A DNA stretch of 46,102 nucleotides from Flavobacteriaceae bacterium UBA6268 (GTDB lineage: Bacteria; Bacteroidota; Bacteroidia; Flavobacteriales; Flavobacteriaceae): positions 1-46,102 of the forward strand of contig DJVA01000020.1 of the NCBI GenBank assembly GCA_002440705.1, in the 5' to 3' direction. How positions within the stretch are numbered: position 1 is the first letter of the stretch; each line of letters starts with the position of its first letter. Below are positions 26,296 to 34,311 of this stretch, piece by piece. The notes beneath the pieces are model-generated. The model saw nothing but the letters and a program-made list of their open reading frames with translations. It was not told where the DNA came from and searched no databases. The position numbers and the translations under genes were made by a program.

Positions 26296-27032
26296 AAATC
26301 TAGCTTTTTCTTTCTAAGTTCGAAGTTTCGACCCAAGTACACTTTGCGTACCATTTCATCGGCCGCCAATTCCTCCGGAATTCCGTGCTTTAGAATGCTT
26401 CCTTCAAACATCAAATAGGTGCGGTCTGTAATGGCCAGGGTTTCCTGTACGTTGTGGTCGGTAATAAGGATCCCGATATTTTTGTTCTTCAGTTGTGCGA
26501 CAATGCGTTGGATGTCTTCCACGGCCACAGGATCTACTCCTGCAAAGGGTTCATCCAATAAAATGAAATTGGGGCTAGTGGCCAATGCCCGTGCAATTTC
26601 GGTACGGCGTCGTTCGCCGCCGCTCAACAAATCGCCCCGGTTTTTTCGAATGTGGCCAAGACCAAATTCCTCGATCAGGGACTCCATCTTGGCATGTTGT
26701 TCTTTTTTGGAGAGCTTGGTAAGTTGCAAAACGCTCAAGATGTTATCTTCGATGCTCAATTTTCTAAATACGGAAGCTTCTTGGGCCAAATAGCCAATAC
26801 CATTCTGGGCCCTTTTGTACATGGGATAACCGGTAATGTTGGTGCTATCCATAAATATGGTGCCACCATTGGGTTTAATCAGTCCTACAATCATGTAAAA
26901 GGAGGTCGTTTTCCCAGCACCATTGGGCCCTAAAAGGCCAACAATCTCGCCGCGGTTTACTTCAACGGTGATGCCTTTAACCACCTCGCGGCCTTTGTAG
27001 GATTTGACCAGATTTTCGGCTTTTAGCTTCAT
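26292..27032 (-). CDS. lptB: LPS export ABC transporter ATP-binding protein LptB
   Basis: A 246-residue ABC ATPase: Walker A GPNGAGKTT (residues 35-43), Q-loop YLAQEASVFRKLS (from 81), signature LSGGE (136-140), Walker B FILLDEP (156-162), and switch histidine in ITDHNVQ. The Q-loop form and the C-terminal HGIPEELAADEMVRKVYLG are typical of LptB. With LptFG it powers LPS extraction from the inner membrane. The gene lies downstream of kdsD-tatC on the same strand, 80 bases after the small redox-motif gene, a link to lipopolysaccharide (Kdo) supply. Confidence 0.95.
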   Translation of the reverse strand: MKLKAENLVKSYKGREVVKGITVEVNRGEIVGLLGPNGAGKTTSFYMIVGLIKPNGGTIFMDSTNITGYPMYKRAQNGIGYLAQEASVFRKLSIEDNILSVLQLTKLSKKEQHAKMESLIEEFGLGHIRKNRGDLLSGGERRRTEIARALATSPNFILLDEPFAGVDPVAVEDIQRIVAQLKNKNIGILITDHNVQETLAITDRTYLMFEGSILKHGIPEELAADEMVRKVYLGRNFELRKKKLDF

Positions 27033-27112
27033 AAGTGCTGCAAAGGTAATCGAAACGGGCGATTACACAGAATGATTGGGCTTTAAAAAATTCCCAATAG
27101 TTGACTTAAAAT

Positions 27113-27460
27113 TTAGTGGACTTTTTCCAAAGCTTCCCAATATTCGAAGGCCCTTCGAAGGTGGGGAATTACAATGGTGCCCCCTATAAGCAGGGAGATG
27201 CTCATGGCTTCAACCACTTCCTCCTTTTGAAGTCCCAATTTAAAACATTCCTCCAAATGATAGCGCACGCAATCGTCACAGCGAAGTACTAGCGAATTTC
27301 CCAGTCCCAATAGCTCCTTTGTTTTTTTTGGAAGTACGCCTTCCATGTACGCATTGGTATCCAAATTGAACATCCGCTTGATGATTTTGTTGTTGTCTTC
27401 CATCAGTTTGGCGTTCATTTTAGAACGATAAGCATTGAATTCGTCAACGGGATTGCTCAT
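27113..27460 (-). CDS. Carboxymuconolactone decarboxylase/AhpD-family protein with CxxC-x3-H
   Basis: A 115-residue helical protein of the carboxymuconolactone decarboxylase fold. It carries C61-x2-C64-x3-H68 (RCDDCVRYHLEE), the redox motif of AhpD-type members, followed by GLQKEEVVEAMSISLLIGGT. Members act as thiol peroxidase or reductase partners or as lactone-processing enzymes; the exact role is unknown. The start is the ATG at 27460, which gives the typical N-terminus MSNPVDEFNAYRS; an upstream start would add 21 residues encoded inside tatC. It overlaps tatC by 17 bases, which suggests coupled translation. Confidence 0.82.
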   Translation of the reverse strand: MSNPVDEFNAYRSKMNAKLMEDNNKIIKRMFNLDTNAYMEGVLPKKTKELLGLGNSLVLRCDDCVRYHLEECFKLGLQKEEVVEAMSISLLIGGTIVIPHLRRAFEYWEALEKVH

Positions 27461-28286
27461 AGGCTTTGGCTTTTTTCTTTTGTTTCTTGATGATACGGCT
27501 AGAAATAATAATACTGGCTTCATACAAAATCAGTACAGGGATGGCTACGATTACCTGACTTGCAATATCGGGAGGGGTAATCACTGCAGAAACCACCAAC
27601 ACAATGATTAAAGCAAATTTGCGGTATTTTCGGAGGAATTGGGGTGTTACTACTCCTATTTTTGTTAGGAAAAAGATTACGATGGGGAGTTGAAAAATCA
27701 ATCCACAGGAAAGAGCGCAAGCTCTTACCAATCCAATATAACTACTCAAATCAAAATCATTGTGGACCTCTGGGCTTACTTGATAGGTTCCCAAAAAGTT
27801 GATGGATAGCGGGGTTACCACATAGTACCCAAACAGGACTCCCAAGAAGAAAAGCAGCGAGGCTACGAAAATAAACCCTCGGGCATTTTTGCGCTCGTGG
27901 CTGTGCAACCCGGGGCTGATGAATTTCCAAAATTCGCGCAGGATGTAGGGAAAGGCCAGAATGAAACCTGCGGTAATGGACGTCCAAAGGTGTGCAGAAA
28001 ATTGCCCTGCCATGGTACGGCTTTGAATTCGGAAGGGCAGCTCGGTAAAACAAAAGCTGTCAAGGCCTAACAATCTTGACGATTTGCAGAGGAGTTTGTA
28101 GGTGGGGAAATCGGCTTTTTTAGGACCAAAGATGATGTGGTCAAAAATCAGGTCTTTCATAATAAAAGCAACTACCGATAGGATCACTACGGCCACCGTA
28201 GAGCGGATGAGGTGCCAACGCAGCTCTTCCAAATGATCCAAAAAAGACATTTCTTTTTCGTCTTGTTTCTTCGTGTTCCCTGCCAT
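27444..28286 (-). CDS. tatC: Twin-arginine translocase subunit TatC
   Basis: A 280-residue protein with six hydrophobic segments and the family N-terminal motif SFLDHLEELRWHL (residues 14-26), which includes the conserved Glu and Arg of the signal-peptide docking site. It binds twin-arginine signal peptides of folded exported proteins in the inner membrane. The first periplasmic loop is longer than in Escherichia coli TatC and holds two or three cysteines (LLCKSSRLLGLDSFCF), a feature I associate with Bacteroidota versions. Its start overlaps the kdsD stop by one base (TAATG). No tatA is in the window. Confidence 0.95.
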   Translation of the reverse strand: MAGNTKKQDEKEMSFLDHLEELRWHLIRSTVAVVILSVVAFIMKDLIFDHIIFGPKKADFPTYKLLCKSSRLLGLDSFCFTELPFRIQSRTMAGQFSAHLWTSITAGFILAFPYILREFWKFISPGLHSHERKNARGFIFVASLLFFLGVLFGYYVVTPLSINFLGTYQVSPEVHNDFDLSSYIGLVRACALSCGLIFQLPIVIFFLTKIGVVTPQFLRKYRKFALIIVLVVSAVITPPDIASQVIVAIPVLILYEASIIISSRIIKKQKKKAKAYEQSR

Positions 28287-29251
28287 TAAATAATTCCTTC
28301 CTTGCTTAAATTATGGATGTGAACCACCCCACTATATTTGCCATCTTTTTCTGCCAAAATCTGAGTGATGCCAAATTGATCCATCATCTCTAATGCTTTT
28401 ACCGCCATGGCATCATTGTCTATTTTTTTTGGATTTTGGGTCATGATATCTTTTGCCGTAAGATGACCAATGTTATCTACCTTGGTAAGCATTCTCCGCA
28501 AATCCCCATCGGTAATGATGCCTACAATTTGGTTGTCTTCTACAACCGCAGTGACCCCCAATAATTTTTCAGAAATTTCAACAATCACACGTTTCACATT
28601 GGTGTCGGGGCTAACTTGTGGTTTTTCATTCAGGGAAGTAAGGTCACTAACGCGCAAATACAATTTTTTACCAAGGGAACCGCCGGGGTGGAACCGTGCA
28701 AAATCCCTACTGGAAAACCCTCTAAGGTCCAATAGGCACATGGCCAGTGCATCTCCAATTACCAATTGTGCCGTGGTACTTGTCGTTGGGGCCAAATTGT
28801 TTGGACAGGCTTCCTTTTCAACATAGGCGTGTAGGACGTAATCACTTTGTTGTCCCAAAAAAGACTCTTTGTTGGAAGTAAGTCCGATGAGTTTATTACC
28901 GCTGCCCTTGATGAGCGGCACCAACACCTTAATTTCGGGAGTGTTGCCACTTTTTGAAATGCAGATAACGGTGTCGTTTTCCTGGATGATTCCCAAGTCT
29001 CCATGTATGGCATCTGCAGCATGCATGAAAATTGCGGGGGTTCCCGTCGAATTGAGGGTTGCTACAATTTTGGTTGCAATATTGGCGCTTTTTCCGATGC
29101 CGGTCACGATGACCCTTCCTTCCGACTGAAAAATATAGTCGACGGCTTCTGCAAATCCTTCATCGACCAAATTGGAGAGGTTCAAAATGGCATTACCTTC
29201 CGTTTCGATGGTCTTTTTAGCTACGACAATGATTTTATTCAGATGGTTCAA
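28286..29251 (-). CDS. kdsD: Arabinose-5-phosphate isomerase (KdsD/KpsF)
   Basis: A 321-residue protein with an SIS isomerase domain (VTGIGKSANIATKI near residues 50-63, HGDLG, and ICISKSGNTPEIK) followed by two CBS domains (about 205-320). It converts ribulose-5-phosphate to arabinose-5-phosphate, the first step of Kdo synthesis for lipopolysaccharide. The start must be TTG (or an ATT one codon earlier), because an in-frame TAA stop sits two codons upstream. It heads the minus-strand run with tatC, the AhpD-like gene and lptB, and is divergent from recQ. Confidence 0.95.
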   Translation of the reverse strand: MNHLNKIIVVAKKTIETEGNAILNLSNLVDEGFAEAVDYIFQSEGRVIVTGIGKSANIATKIVATLNSTGTPAIFMHAADAIHGDLGIIQENDTVICISKSGNTPEIKVLVPLIKGSGNKLIGLTSNKESFLGQQSDYVLHAYVEKEACPNNLAPTTSTTAQLVIGDALAMCLLDLRGFSSRDFARFHPGGSLGKKLYLRVSDLTSLNEKPQVSPDTNVKRVIVEISEKLLGVTAVVEDNQIVGIITDGDLRRMLTKVDNIGHLTAKDIMTQNPKKIDNDAMAVKALEMMDQFGITQILAEKDGKYSGVVHIHNLSKEGII

Positions 29252-29270
29252 AATTTAGACTTTTTTAAGT

Positions 29271-29300
29271 TTGTCACTTTTTTAGAATTTCCTATATTTA
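29271..29300 (+). promoter_or_regulatory. Candidate recQ promoter
   Basis: TTG at 29271-29273 is followed after 19 bases by TATATTTA (29293-29300), which matches the flavobacterial -7 consensus TAnnTTTG at seven of eight positions. Spacing is in the usual range. It would give a leader of about 130 bases before recQ. Confidence 0.4.
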
Positions 29301-29438
29301 GTAAAGGAAAGCAAATCAGGCTTCTTCCTAATCAAACATTAGATTCGACAACATCCAATAGGTTGCAAAATTACAATTGTTATTGGGTTCCAAAAATTTA
29401 TTTTGAGGGCACCGTCATAAAATAAAATACAAAGAAGT

Positions 29439-31634
29439 GTGAGCGAGAGAGATTTGTTTGCCTCCCTTAAAAAATATTTCGGATTTACATCCTTCAAAGG
29501 GTTGCAAGAAGAAGTCATTAAAAGCGTGCTGGCTGGGAGCAATACGTTTGTAATCATGCCAACTGGGGGAGGAAAATCGCTTTGCTATCAATTGCCAGCC
29601 TTGATGAAGGATGGTACTGCCATTGTGGTATCCCCACTCATTGCCTTGATGAAAAACCAAGTGGATGCCTTGCGTTCCATTTCCTCGGAAGAGGGCATAG
29701 CACATGTCTTGAATTCGTCCTTAACAAAATCGGAAATAAAGACCGTTAAAATGGACATGACTTCCGGAATTACCAAATTGCTCTATGTAGCCCCCGAATC
29801 CCTAACCAAGGAAGAGAATATTGAATTTCTAAAATCGGTCCCCATTTCATTTGTTGCCATCGACGAGGCGCACTGTATCAGTGAATGGGGGCACGACTTC
29901 CGGCCTGAATATCGAAACCTGAGAAAGATCATCGATAGGTTGGGAGAACGTATTCCCATTATTGGCCTTACCGCTACCGCTACACCAAAGGTTCAGGAAG
30001 ATATCCTAAAGAATTTGGGCATCCAAAACGCCCATACGTTCAAGGCTTCCTTTAACAGGCCCAACCTTTATTACGAAGTGCGGCCCAAAACCAAGAGCAT
30101 CGATGCCGATATCACCCGCTTTGTAAAAGAACACCAAGGAAAAAGCGGTATCATTTATTGCCTAAGCCGGAAAAGGGTAGAGGAACTGGCGCAAACGCTG
30201 CAAGTGAATGGCATAAAAGCCATTCCTTATCACGCAGGTTTGGATGCCAAAACCCGTGTGAAAAACCAAGACATGTTCCTTATGGAAGATGCCGATGTGG
30301 TGGTGGCAACCATTGCTTTTGGGATGGGGATCGATAAACCAGACGTTCGATTTGTCATCCATAACGACATGCCCAAGAGTATCGAAAGTTATTACCAGGA
30401 AACGGGCCGTGCAGGGCGCGACGGAGGTGAGGGCCATTGCTTGGCATTTTACAGTTACAAGGACATCGAAAAGCTTGAAAAATTCATGAGTGGAAAGCCT
30501 GTAGCCGAACAGGAGATTGGACACGCCTTGTTACAGGATGTTGTGGCCTATGCCGAAACTTCCATTTCAAGGAGGAAATTCATCTTGCATTATTTTGGGG
30601 AAGAATTTGACAATGAAACGGGCGAAGGTGGCGACATGGACGATAACATGCGGCACCCCAAAAAGAAGAAGGAGGCCGAGACGGAAGTGGCTACCCTCTT
30701 GAAAGTGATCAAAGAAACCAACCAGCAGTACAAGGCCAAGGAATTGGTGCATGTGATGGTTGGAAAAATTAATGCCCTAATCAAATCGCACCGCACCGAC
30801 TCGCAATCGTTTTTTGGCATTGGTAAGGATCACGAAGCGCATTACTGGATGGCTCTTTTGAGGCAAGTATTGGTGACCGGGTTTTTGCGGAAAGACATCG
30901 AATCTTACGGGGTCATAAAGCTTACGGAAGCAGGATTGGATTTCCTGAAATCACCGAGCTCCTTCATGATGGCCGAGGATCATAGCTATAAGGAAGCCAA
31001 CGACGATAGTGTGGTAAGTTCACAAAAGACCGGCGGTAATGTAGCCGATGAAAATCTTTTCAGAATTCTGAAAGCAGAGCGCAAACGTTTGGCCGATAAA
31101 CTGAACCTTCCTCCTTTTGTGATTTTTCAGGATCCATCACTGGAGGACATGGCGCTTAAGTATCCCGTCACTTTGGACGAATTATCCAATGCGCATGGGG
31201 TGGGTGAAGGAAAGGCTAAAAAATACGGAGCGTCTTTTGTTAAGCTGATTGCCGAATATGTGGAAGAAAACGACATCATCCGGCCGGACGACTTTATTGT
31301 AAAATCTACGGGAAGTAATAGCGGACTCAAATTGTACATCATCCAAAGCGTCGACAGAAAATTGCCCTTGCCGGACATAGCTGATGCAAAAGGTCTTGAA
31401 ATGCCCGATTTCATCAAGGAGATGGAGGCTATTGTTTACAGTGGTACCAAATTAAATATCGATTACTGGATTGATGAAGTCTTGGACGAAGACCAACAAG
31501 ACGAACTCCACGAGTATTTTCTGGAAGCTGAAACCGATAAAATCGATGCCGCTTTGGAAGAATTTGACGGGGAATACGACGATGAGGAATTACGCCTGTT
31601 CCGTATCAAATTCATTAGTGATGTGGCGAATTAA
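29439..31634 (+). CDS. recQ: ATP-dependent DNA helicase RecQ, zinc cysteines absent
   Basis: A 731-residue superfamily 2 helicase: Walker A PTGGGKS (residues 41-47), DEAH box IDEAHCISEWGHDF (from 141), aromatic loop, QETGRAGRDG motif VI, a winged-helix region and an HRDC domain (about residues 530-610, FRILKAERKRLADKLNLPPF). It unwinds DNA 3' to 5' in recombination and fork repair. In classical RecQ the helix YAEA-x-CRR and the following CGNCDxC hold a zinc ion; here YAETSISRRKFILHYFGEEF is followed by an acidic, Cys-free GEGGDMDDNM, so no zinc site remains. The start is GTG at 29439, giving MSERDLFASLKKYFG. Confidence 0.94.
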   Translation: MSERDLFASLKKYFGFTSFKGLQEEVIKSVLAGSNTFVIMPTGGGKSLCYQLPALMKDGTAIVVSPLIALMKNQVDALRSISSEEGIAHVLNSSLTKSEIKTVKMDMTSGITKLLYVAPESLTKEENIEFLKSVPISFVAIDEAHCISEWGHDFRPEYRNLRKIIDRLGERIPIIGLTATATPKVQEDILKNLGIQNAHTFKASFNRPNLYYEVRPKTKSIDADITRFVKEHQGKSGIIYCLSRKRVEELAQTLQVNGIKAIPYHAGLDAKTRVKNQDMFLMEDADVVVATIAFGMGIDKPDVRFVIHNDMPKSIESYYQETGRAGRDGGEGHCLAFYSYKDIEKLEKFMSGKPVAEQEIGHALLQDVVAYAETSISRRKFILHYFGEEFDNETGEGGDMDDNMRHPKKKKEAETEVATLLKVIKETNQQYKAKELVHVMVGKINALIKSHRTDSQSFFGIGKDHEAHYWMALLRQVLVTGFLRKDIESYGVIKLTEAGLDFLKSPSSFMMAEDHSYKEANDDSVVSSQKTGGNVADENLFRILKAERKRLADKLNLPPFVIFQDPSLEDMALKYPVTLDELSNAHGVGEGKAKKYGASFVKLIAEYVEENDIIRPDDFIVKSTGSNSGLKLYIIQSVDRKLPLPDIADAKGLEMPDFIKEMEAIVYSGTKLNIDYWIDEVLDEDQQDELHEYFLEAETDKIDAALEEFDGEYDDEELRLFRIKFISDVAN

Positions 31635-32215
31635 CTCTCTTTAAAGAACTCGTCCGTAAAGTGTTCTTTTTTCCGCTCTTTGGAAAACTTTTCAGCATTA
31701 AAAGCCTTCGAGCCTCCTTTTGGAATAGACAAGCTTTGCCAATTTTTTCCTCCAATCATTCGTCCAATGTACACAATCTGCCCTACATGATACGCATAAT
31801 GGGCCAACTGCCTGTTGATGGCTTCCGCGATGGTATGTCCCTGATTGCGTATATACACCACCGTATTAAAATTTTGGGCATCAATCATTTGTAAGGCTCC
31901 AAATAAACAGTTCCAACCTGCATTCCATTTTTCGAGGAGTTGGTCCTTATTCTGGATGAGTGGTTCAAATTCCTCATCCCTTTTGCGCCAGGCCTTTTCG
32001 CCATCGCTGGAGAGGAAATCGGTCCAACGGGAAAGCATATTGCCCCAAAGATGATTTACGATAATGGCGATGCTATTGCTCTCTGGATTGTACTGCCAAA
32101 AAAGGGCCGCTTCGTCCAATTGCGCAAAGGTCTTTTCTCCCAATAGTTTGTAGTATTGAAACTGTTTGCCAACACTTTCCAGGTAGTCCTGGATTAAAAG
32201 TTTATTTTCAATCAT
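31631..32215 (-). CDS. DinB-like / DUF1572 family protein
   Basis: A 194-residue protein of the four-helix DinB/YfiT fold. Candidate metal ligands are H55 (IIVNHLWGN), H139 and H143 (QLAHYAYHVGQIVY), the usual His triad. Relatives include bacillithiol or mycothiol-type S-transferases and many uncharacterised proteins; no substrate can be assigned. It overlaps recQ tail to tail by four bases. A near-consensus -7 element (TATCTTTA on the minus strand) lies in the 47-base gap upstream. Confidence 0.78.
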   Translation of the reverse strand: MIENKLLIQDYLESVGKQFQYYKLLGEKTFAQLDEAALFWQYNPESNSIAIIVNHLWGNMLSRWTDFLSSDGEKAWRKRDEEFEPLIQNKDQLLEKWNAGWNCLFGALQMIDAQNFNTVVYIRNQGHTIAEAINRQLAHYAYHVGQIVYIGRMIGGKNWQSLSIPKGGSKAFNAEKFSKERKKEHFTDEFFKES

Positions 32216-32262
32216 TTAGGCAATTTTTACTGAGCTAAAGATACATTTTTATAGATAAGCTG

Positions 32263-33456
32263 TCAATCCTCTACACGGTTTTCATTGAAGGCAGATGGGA
32301 GCAATTGTGGTATCAGTTTTACCAATAGTGGAAGAAGTAACGACCCCCCAGGCAATAGAAAAATAGTGAGGGAAGGAACCGTTTTGCAGATGTCCAATAG
32401 TTGTGTTTTTACTTTTTGTTTTTCTTCCGTGGAAAGTTCCCTAAGTGTAGACTGACTCAATAGCCGCAACAACTCGCCACTTTCGTTTAACTCGGTTAAT
32501 AGCCTATTTTTATTACGCAAAACCAACAATTTAACTGTGGAAGTAGATTGTTTGTACAATTGCTTCACGGGATGGGAATATTCAAAAAGTTTGATTTTTG
32601 GGGCATTATTGGACGAAAACTCCTTTAGCGTTTGAATACTGTCTTCCAGCGTCTTTTTAGGCAATCCAAGGGAAGCTTCTGTTTTCTGGAGAAAAGCCCA
32701 TTCATCGGCATCCAATTTTTTATCATCCCAAACAGCTAAGCAGCAGATGTCCAAAACGAATTTTTTCTCCAAAACCGACCTTTTCTTTAAACCCATTTGA
32801 ATAGCTTCCGGCTTTTCGGACCATTTTCCTGAAAGCTGGGAAGCATCCATCACCATTTCTATGGCCAATAAATCGTATTTGTTTTTTTTCTTTTTGCTTT
32901 GAAGGGCCTCCACACTAAAGAGAATTAGGGTGCGCTCCAAATCTTCCAGATAGTGTTTCAATCCTTTGGAATGGGTTAAATAGTACTGAAACGCCAAAAC
33001 ATCCCCAAAAAGCAACGCATACGTAAACAGGGATGCCGCTTCATTTTTGATGAGGTTGTTGGATTCCTGCAAACGAGCGGCTATGATTTTCTCCAGGTTC
33101 TCGGAAGGGCTTTTGGTAAAACTCAAGAGTTGAAAAAAACCGGGTTTGCCCTTTTCAATAGTTTGGTAAAAGGAAACCATTTCCTCAATGGCATCTTCGG
33201 AAGTGCTGGAAGCACGTTCTTTGAAGTAAACAAAAAGTAGGGAATGAAACAGATTAATCTTGGTTAACTCCTCCTTGGTGAGCTTCAGACTGCTTACAGG
33301 TTCTTTAAGTACGGTTTTAACGGAAACCCCATATATGAAACCGGTTTCCTTGAGCGTTTCATAAAAGAGGGACATCTGCCCAGAACCATCAACAAGCATT
33401 TTTTTGGGAAACTCGTTGATAAATTTATGGATCCAACCTGTGGAAGATGGGTTCAT
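32263..33456 (-). CDS. LETM1-related protein
   Basis: A 397-residue, mostly helical protein without signal peptide. The C-terminal stretch LLPGGSLLLPLLVKLIPQL followed by LLPSAF is the hallmark of the LETM1 ribosome-binding domain, which in mitochondria sits just after the transmembrane helix. A related family of this length in flavobacteria has been annotated as LETM1-related and biofilm-associated. Whether it exchanges cations or binds ribosomes here is unknown. It lies upstream of the DinB-like gene on the same strand and divergent from the DUF4331 gene. Confidence 0.72.
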   Translation of the reverse strand: MNPSSTGWIHKFINEFPKKMLVDGSGQMSLFYETLKETGFIYGVSVKTVLKEPVSSLKLTKEELTKINLFHSLLFVYFKERASSTSEDAIEEMVSFYQTIEKGKPGFFQLLSFTKSPSENLEKIIAARLQESNNLIKNEAASLFTYALLFGDVLAFQYYLTHSKGLKHYLEDLERTLILFSVEALQSKKKKNKYDLLAIEMVMDASQLSGKWSEKPEAIQMGLKKRSVLEKKFVLDICCLAVWDDKKLDADEWAFLQKTEASLGLPKKTLEDSIQTLKEFSSNNAPKIKLFEYSHPVKQLYKQSTSTVKLLVLRNKNRLLTELNESGELLRLLSQSTLRELSTEEKQKVKTQLLDICKTVPSLTIFLLPGGSLLLPLLVKLIPQLLPSAFNENRVED

Positions 33457-33577
33457 TTTTTAAATTTGTAGGGCCTTGGGGCTTTAAAAGGTTCTTGTTT
33501 CTGTATTTTGCAAAACCAACAAATTACTTTTTCCGTATGTAAGGGAAAGTAAATTTAACCAAATAACATTCATTCGT

Positions 33578-34294
33578 ATGAAAAAGAAAAAAATTTATCT
33601 GCTTTTTGGAAGCTTTGGGCTTTTGATGCTTTTGGTGACCCTCATTGCGGCAGATCACATCGATTCTCCATCGGTGGCCAACACTTCGGTAGACATTGCC
33701 GATTTCTTTGCATTTGAAGGGGACAACCCCGACAATACAGTTTTTGTGGCTACGATGCAAGGTCCCTTAACCCCAGGCGCTGTTACTGAAAATGCCATTT
33801 TTGATGAAGATGTATTGGTCGAGTTCAACATTGACAAAACGGGGGATTTTGTGGAAGACCTGGTCATTCAGGCCATCCGCAGGGACAGCATCATGTATTT
33901 TTTTGGGCCTTCGGTTGTCGACCCAGCCGATGCAGGTTTGAACAGCAAAATTTATGTAGATGATTTCGTTGGACAAGTCGAAATTTCGGGAACGGACGAA
34001 ACCATTACGGCTTCTGCCAATGGGATGACCTTTTTTGCGGGCCCGAGAAGGGATCCTTTTTATTTCGACTTTAACCAATTCAATCAGGTGGTTTCTGGAA
34101 ATGCCGCTCCTGAAGGATTTTTACCTCCCGCCCAGGCCAGTGATTTCTTCATTAATTTGAATGTTTTGGCTGTTTCGGTGGAAGTACCCAACAGCATGCT
34201 TGGCGATGCACCTCCCCATGTGGCAGGTGCAGTAGGGATTGACGGACTTCCAAACGCGTACAATGTTTGGGTAACCACCAAAAGAAAACAATAA
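33578..34294 (+). CDS. DUF4331 protein, N-terminal half only
   Basis: A 238-residue exported protein with a signal peptide or anchor (residues 5-25) ending near LIAADHIDSPS. ADHIDSPSVANTSVDIADFF is the DUF4331 opening, followed by VLVEFNIDKTGDFVEDLV, FFAGPRRDPFYFDFNQF and the closing NVWVTTKRK. Full-length DUF4331 proteins continue past this last motif, but here the frame ends and the remaining homologous part is encoded by the next gene. Function of the family is unknown; periplasmic or surface location is likely. The following gene is 17 bases downstream, so the two are probably co-transcribed. Confidence 0.82.
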   Translation: MKKKKIYLLFGSFGLLMLLVTLIAADHIDSPSVANTSVDIADFFAFEGDNPDNTVFVATMQGPLTPGAVTENAIFDEDVLVEFNIDKTGDFVEDLVIQAIRRDSIMYFFGPSVVDPADAGLNSKIYVDDFVGQVEISGTDETITASANGMTFFAGPRRDPFYFDFNQFNQVVSGNAAPEGFLPPAQASDFFINLNVLAVSVEVPNSMLGDAPPHVAGAVGIDGLPNAYNVWVTTKRKQ

Positions 34295-34311
34295 CTTATA
34301 AAGAAAACAGG

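Noticed and set aside
29003..29425. A 140-codon + strand open frame reaching into the recQ upstream gap
   Set aside because: Most of it is antisense to kdsD and the part in the gap has no family features; the gap is better read as promoter DNA.
34267..34311. Upstream TTG start for the second DUF4331 gene
   Set aside because: It would add 15 polar residues before a complete lipoprotein signal peptide and overlap the preceding gene.
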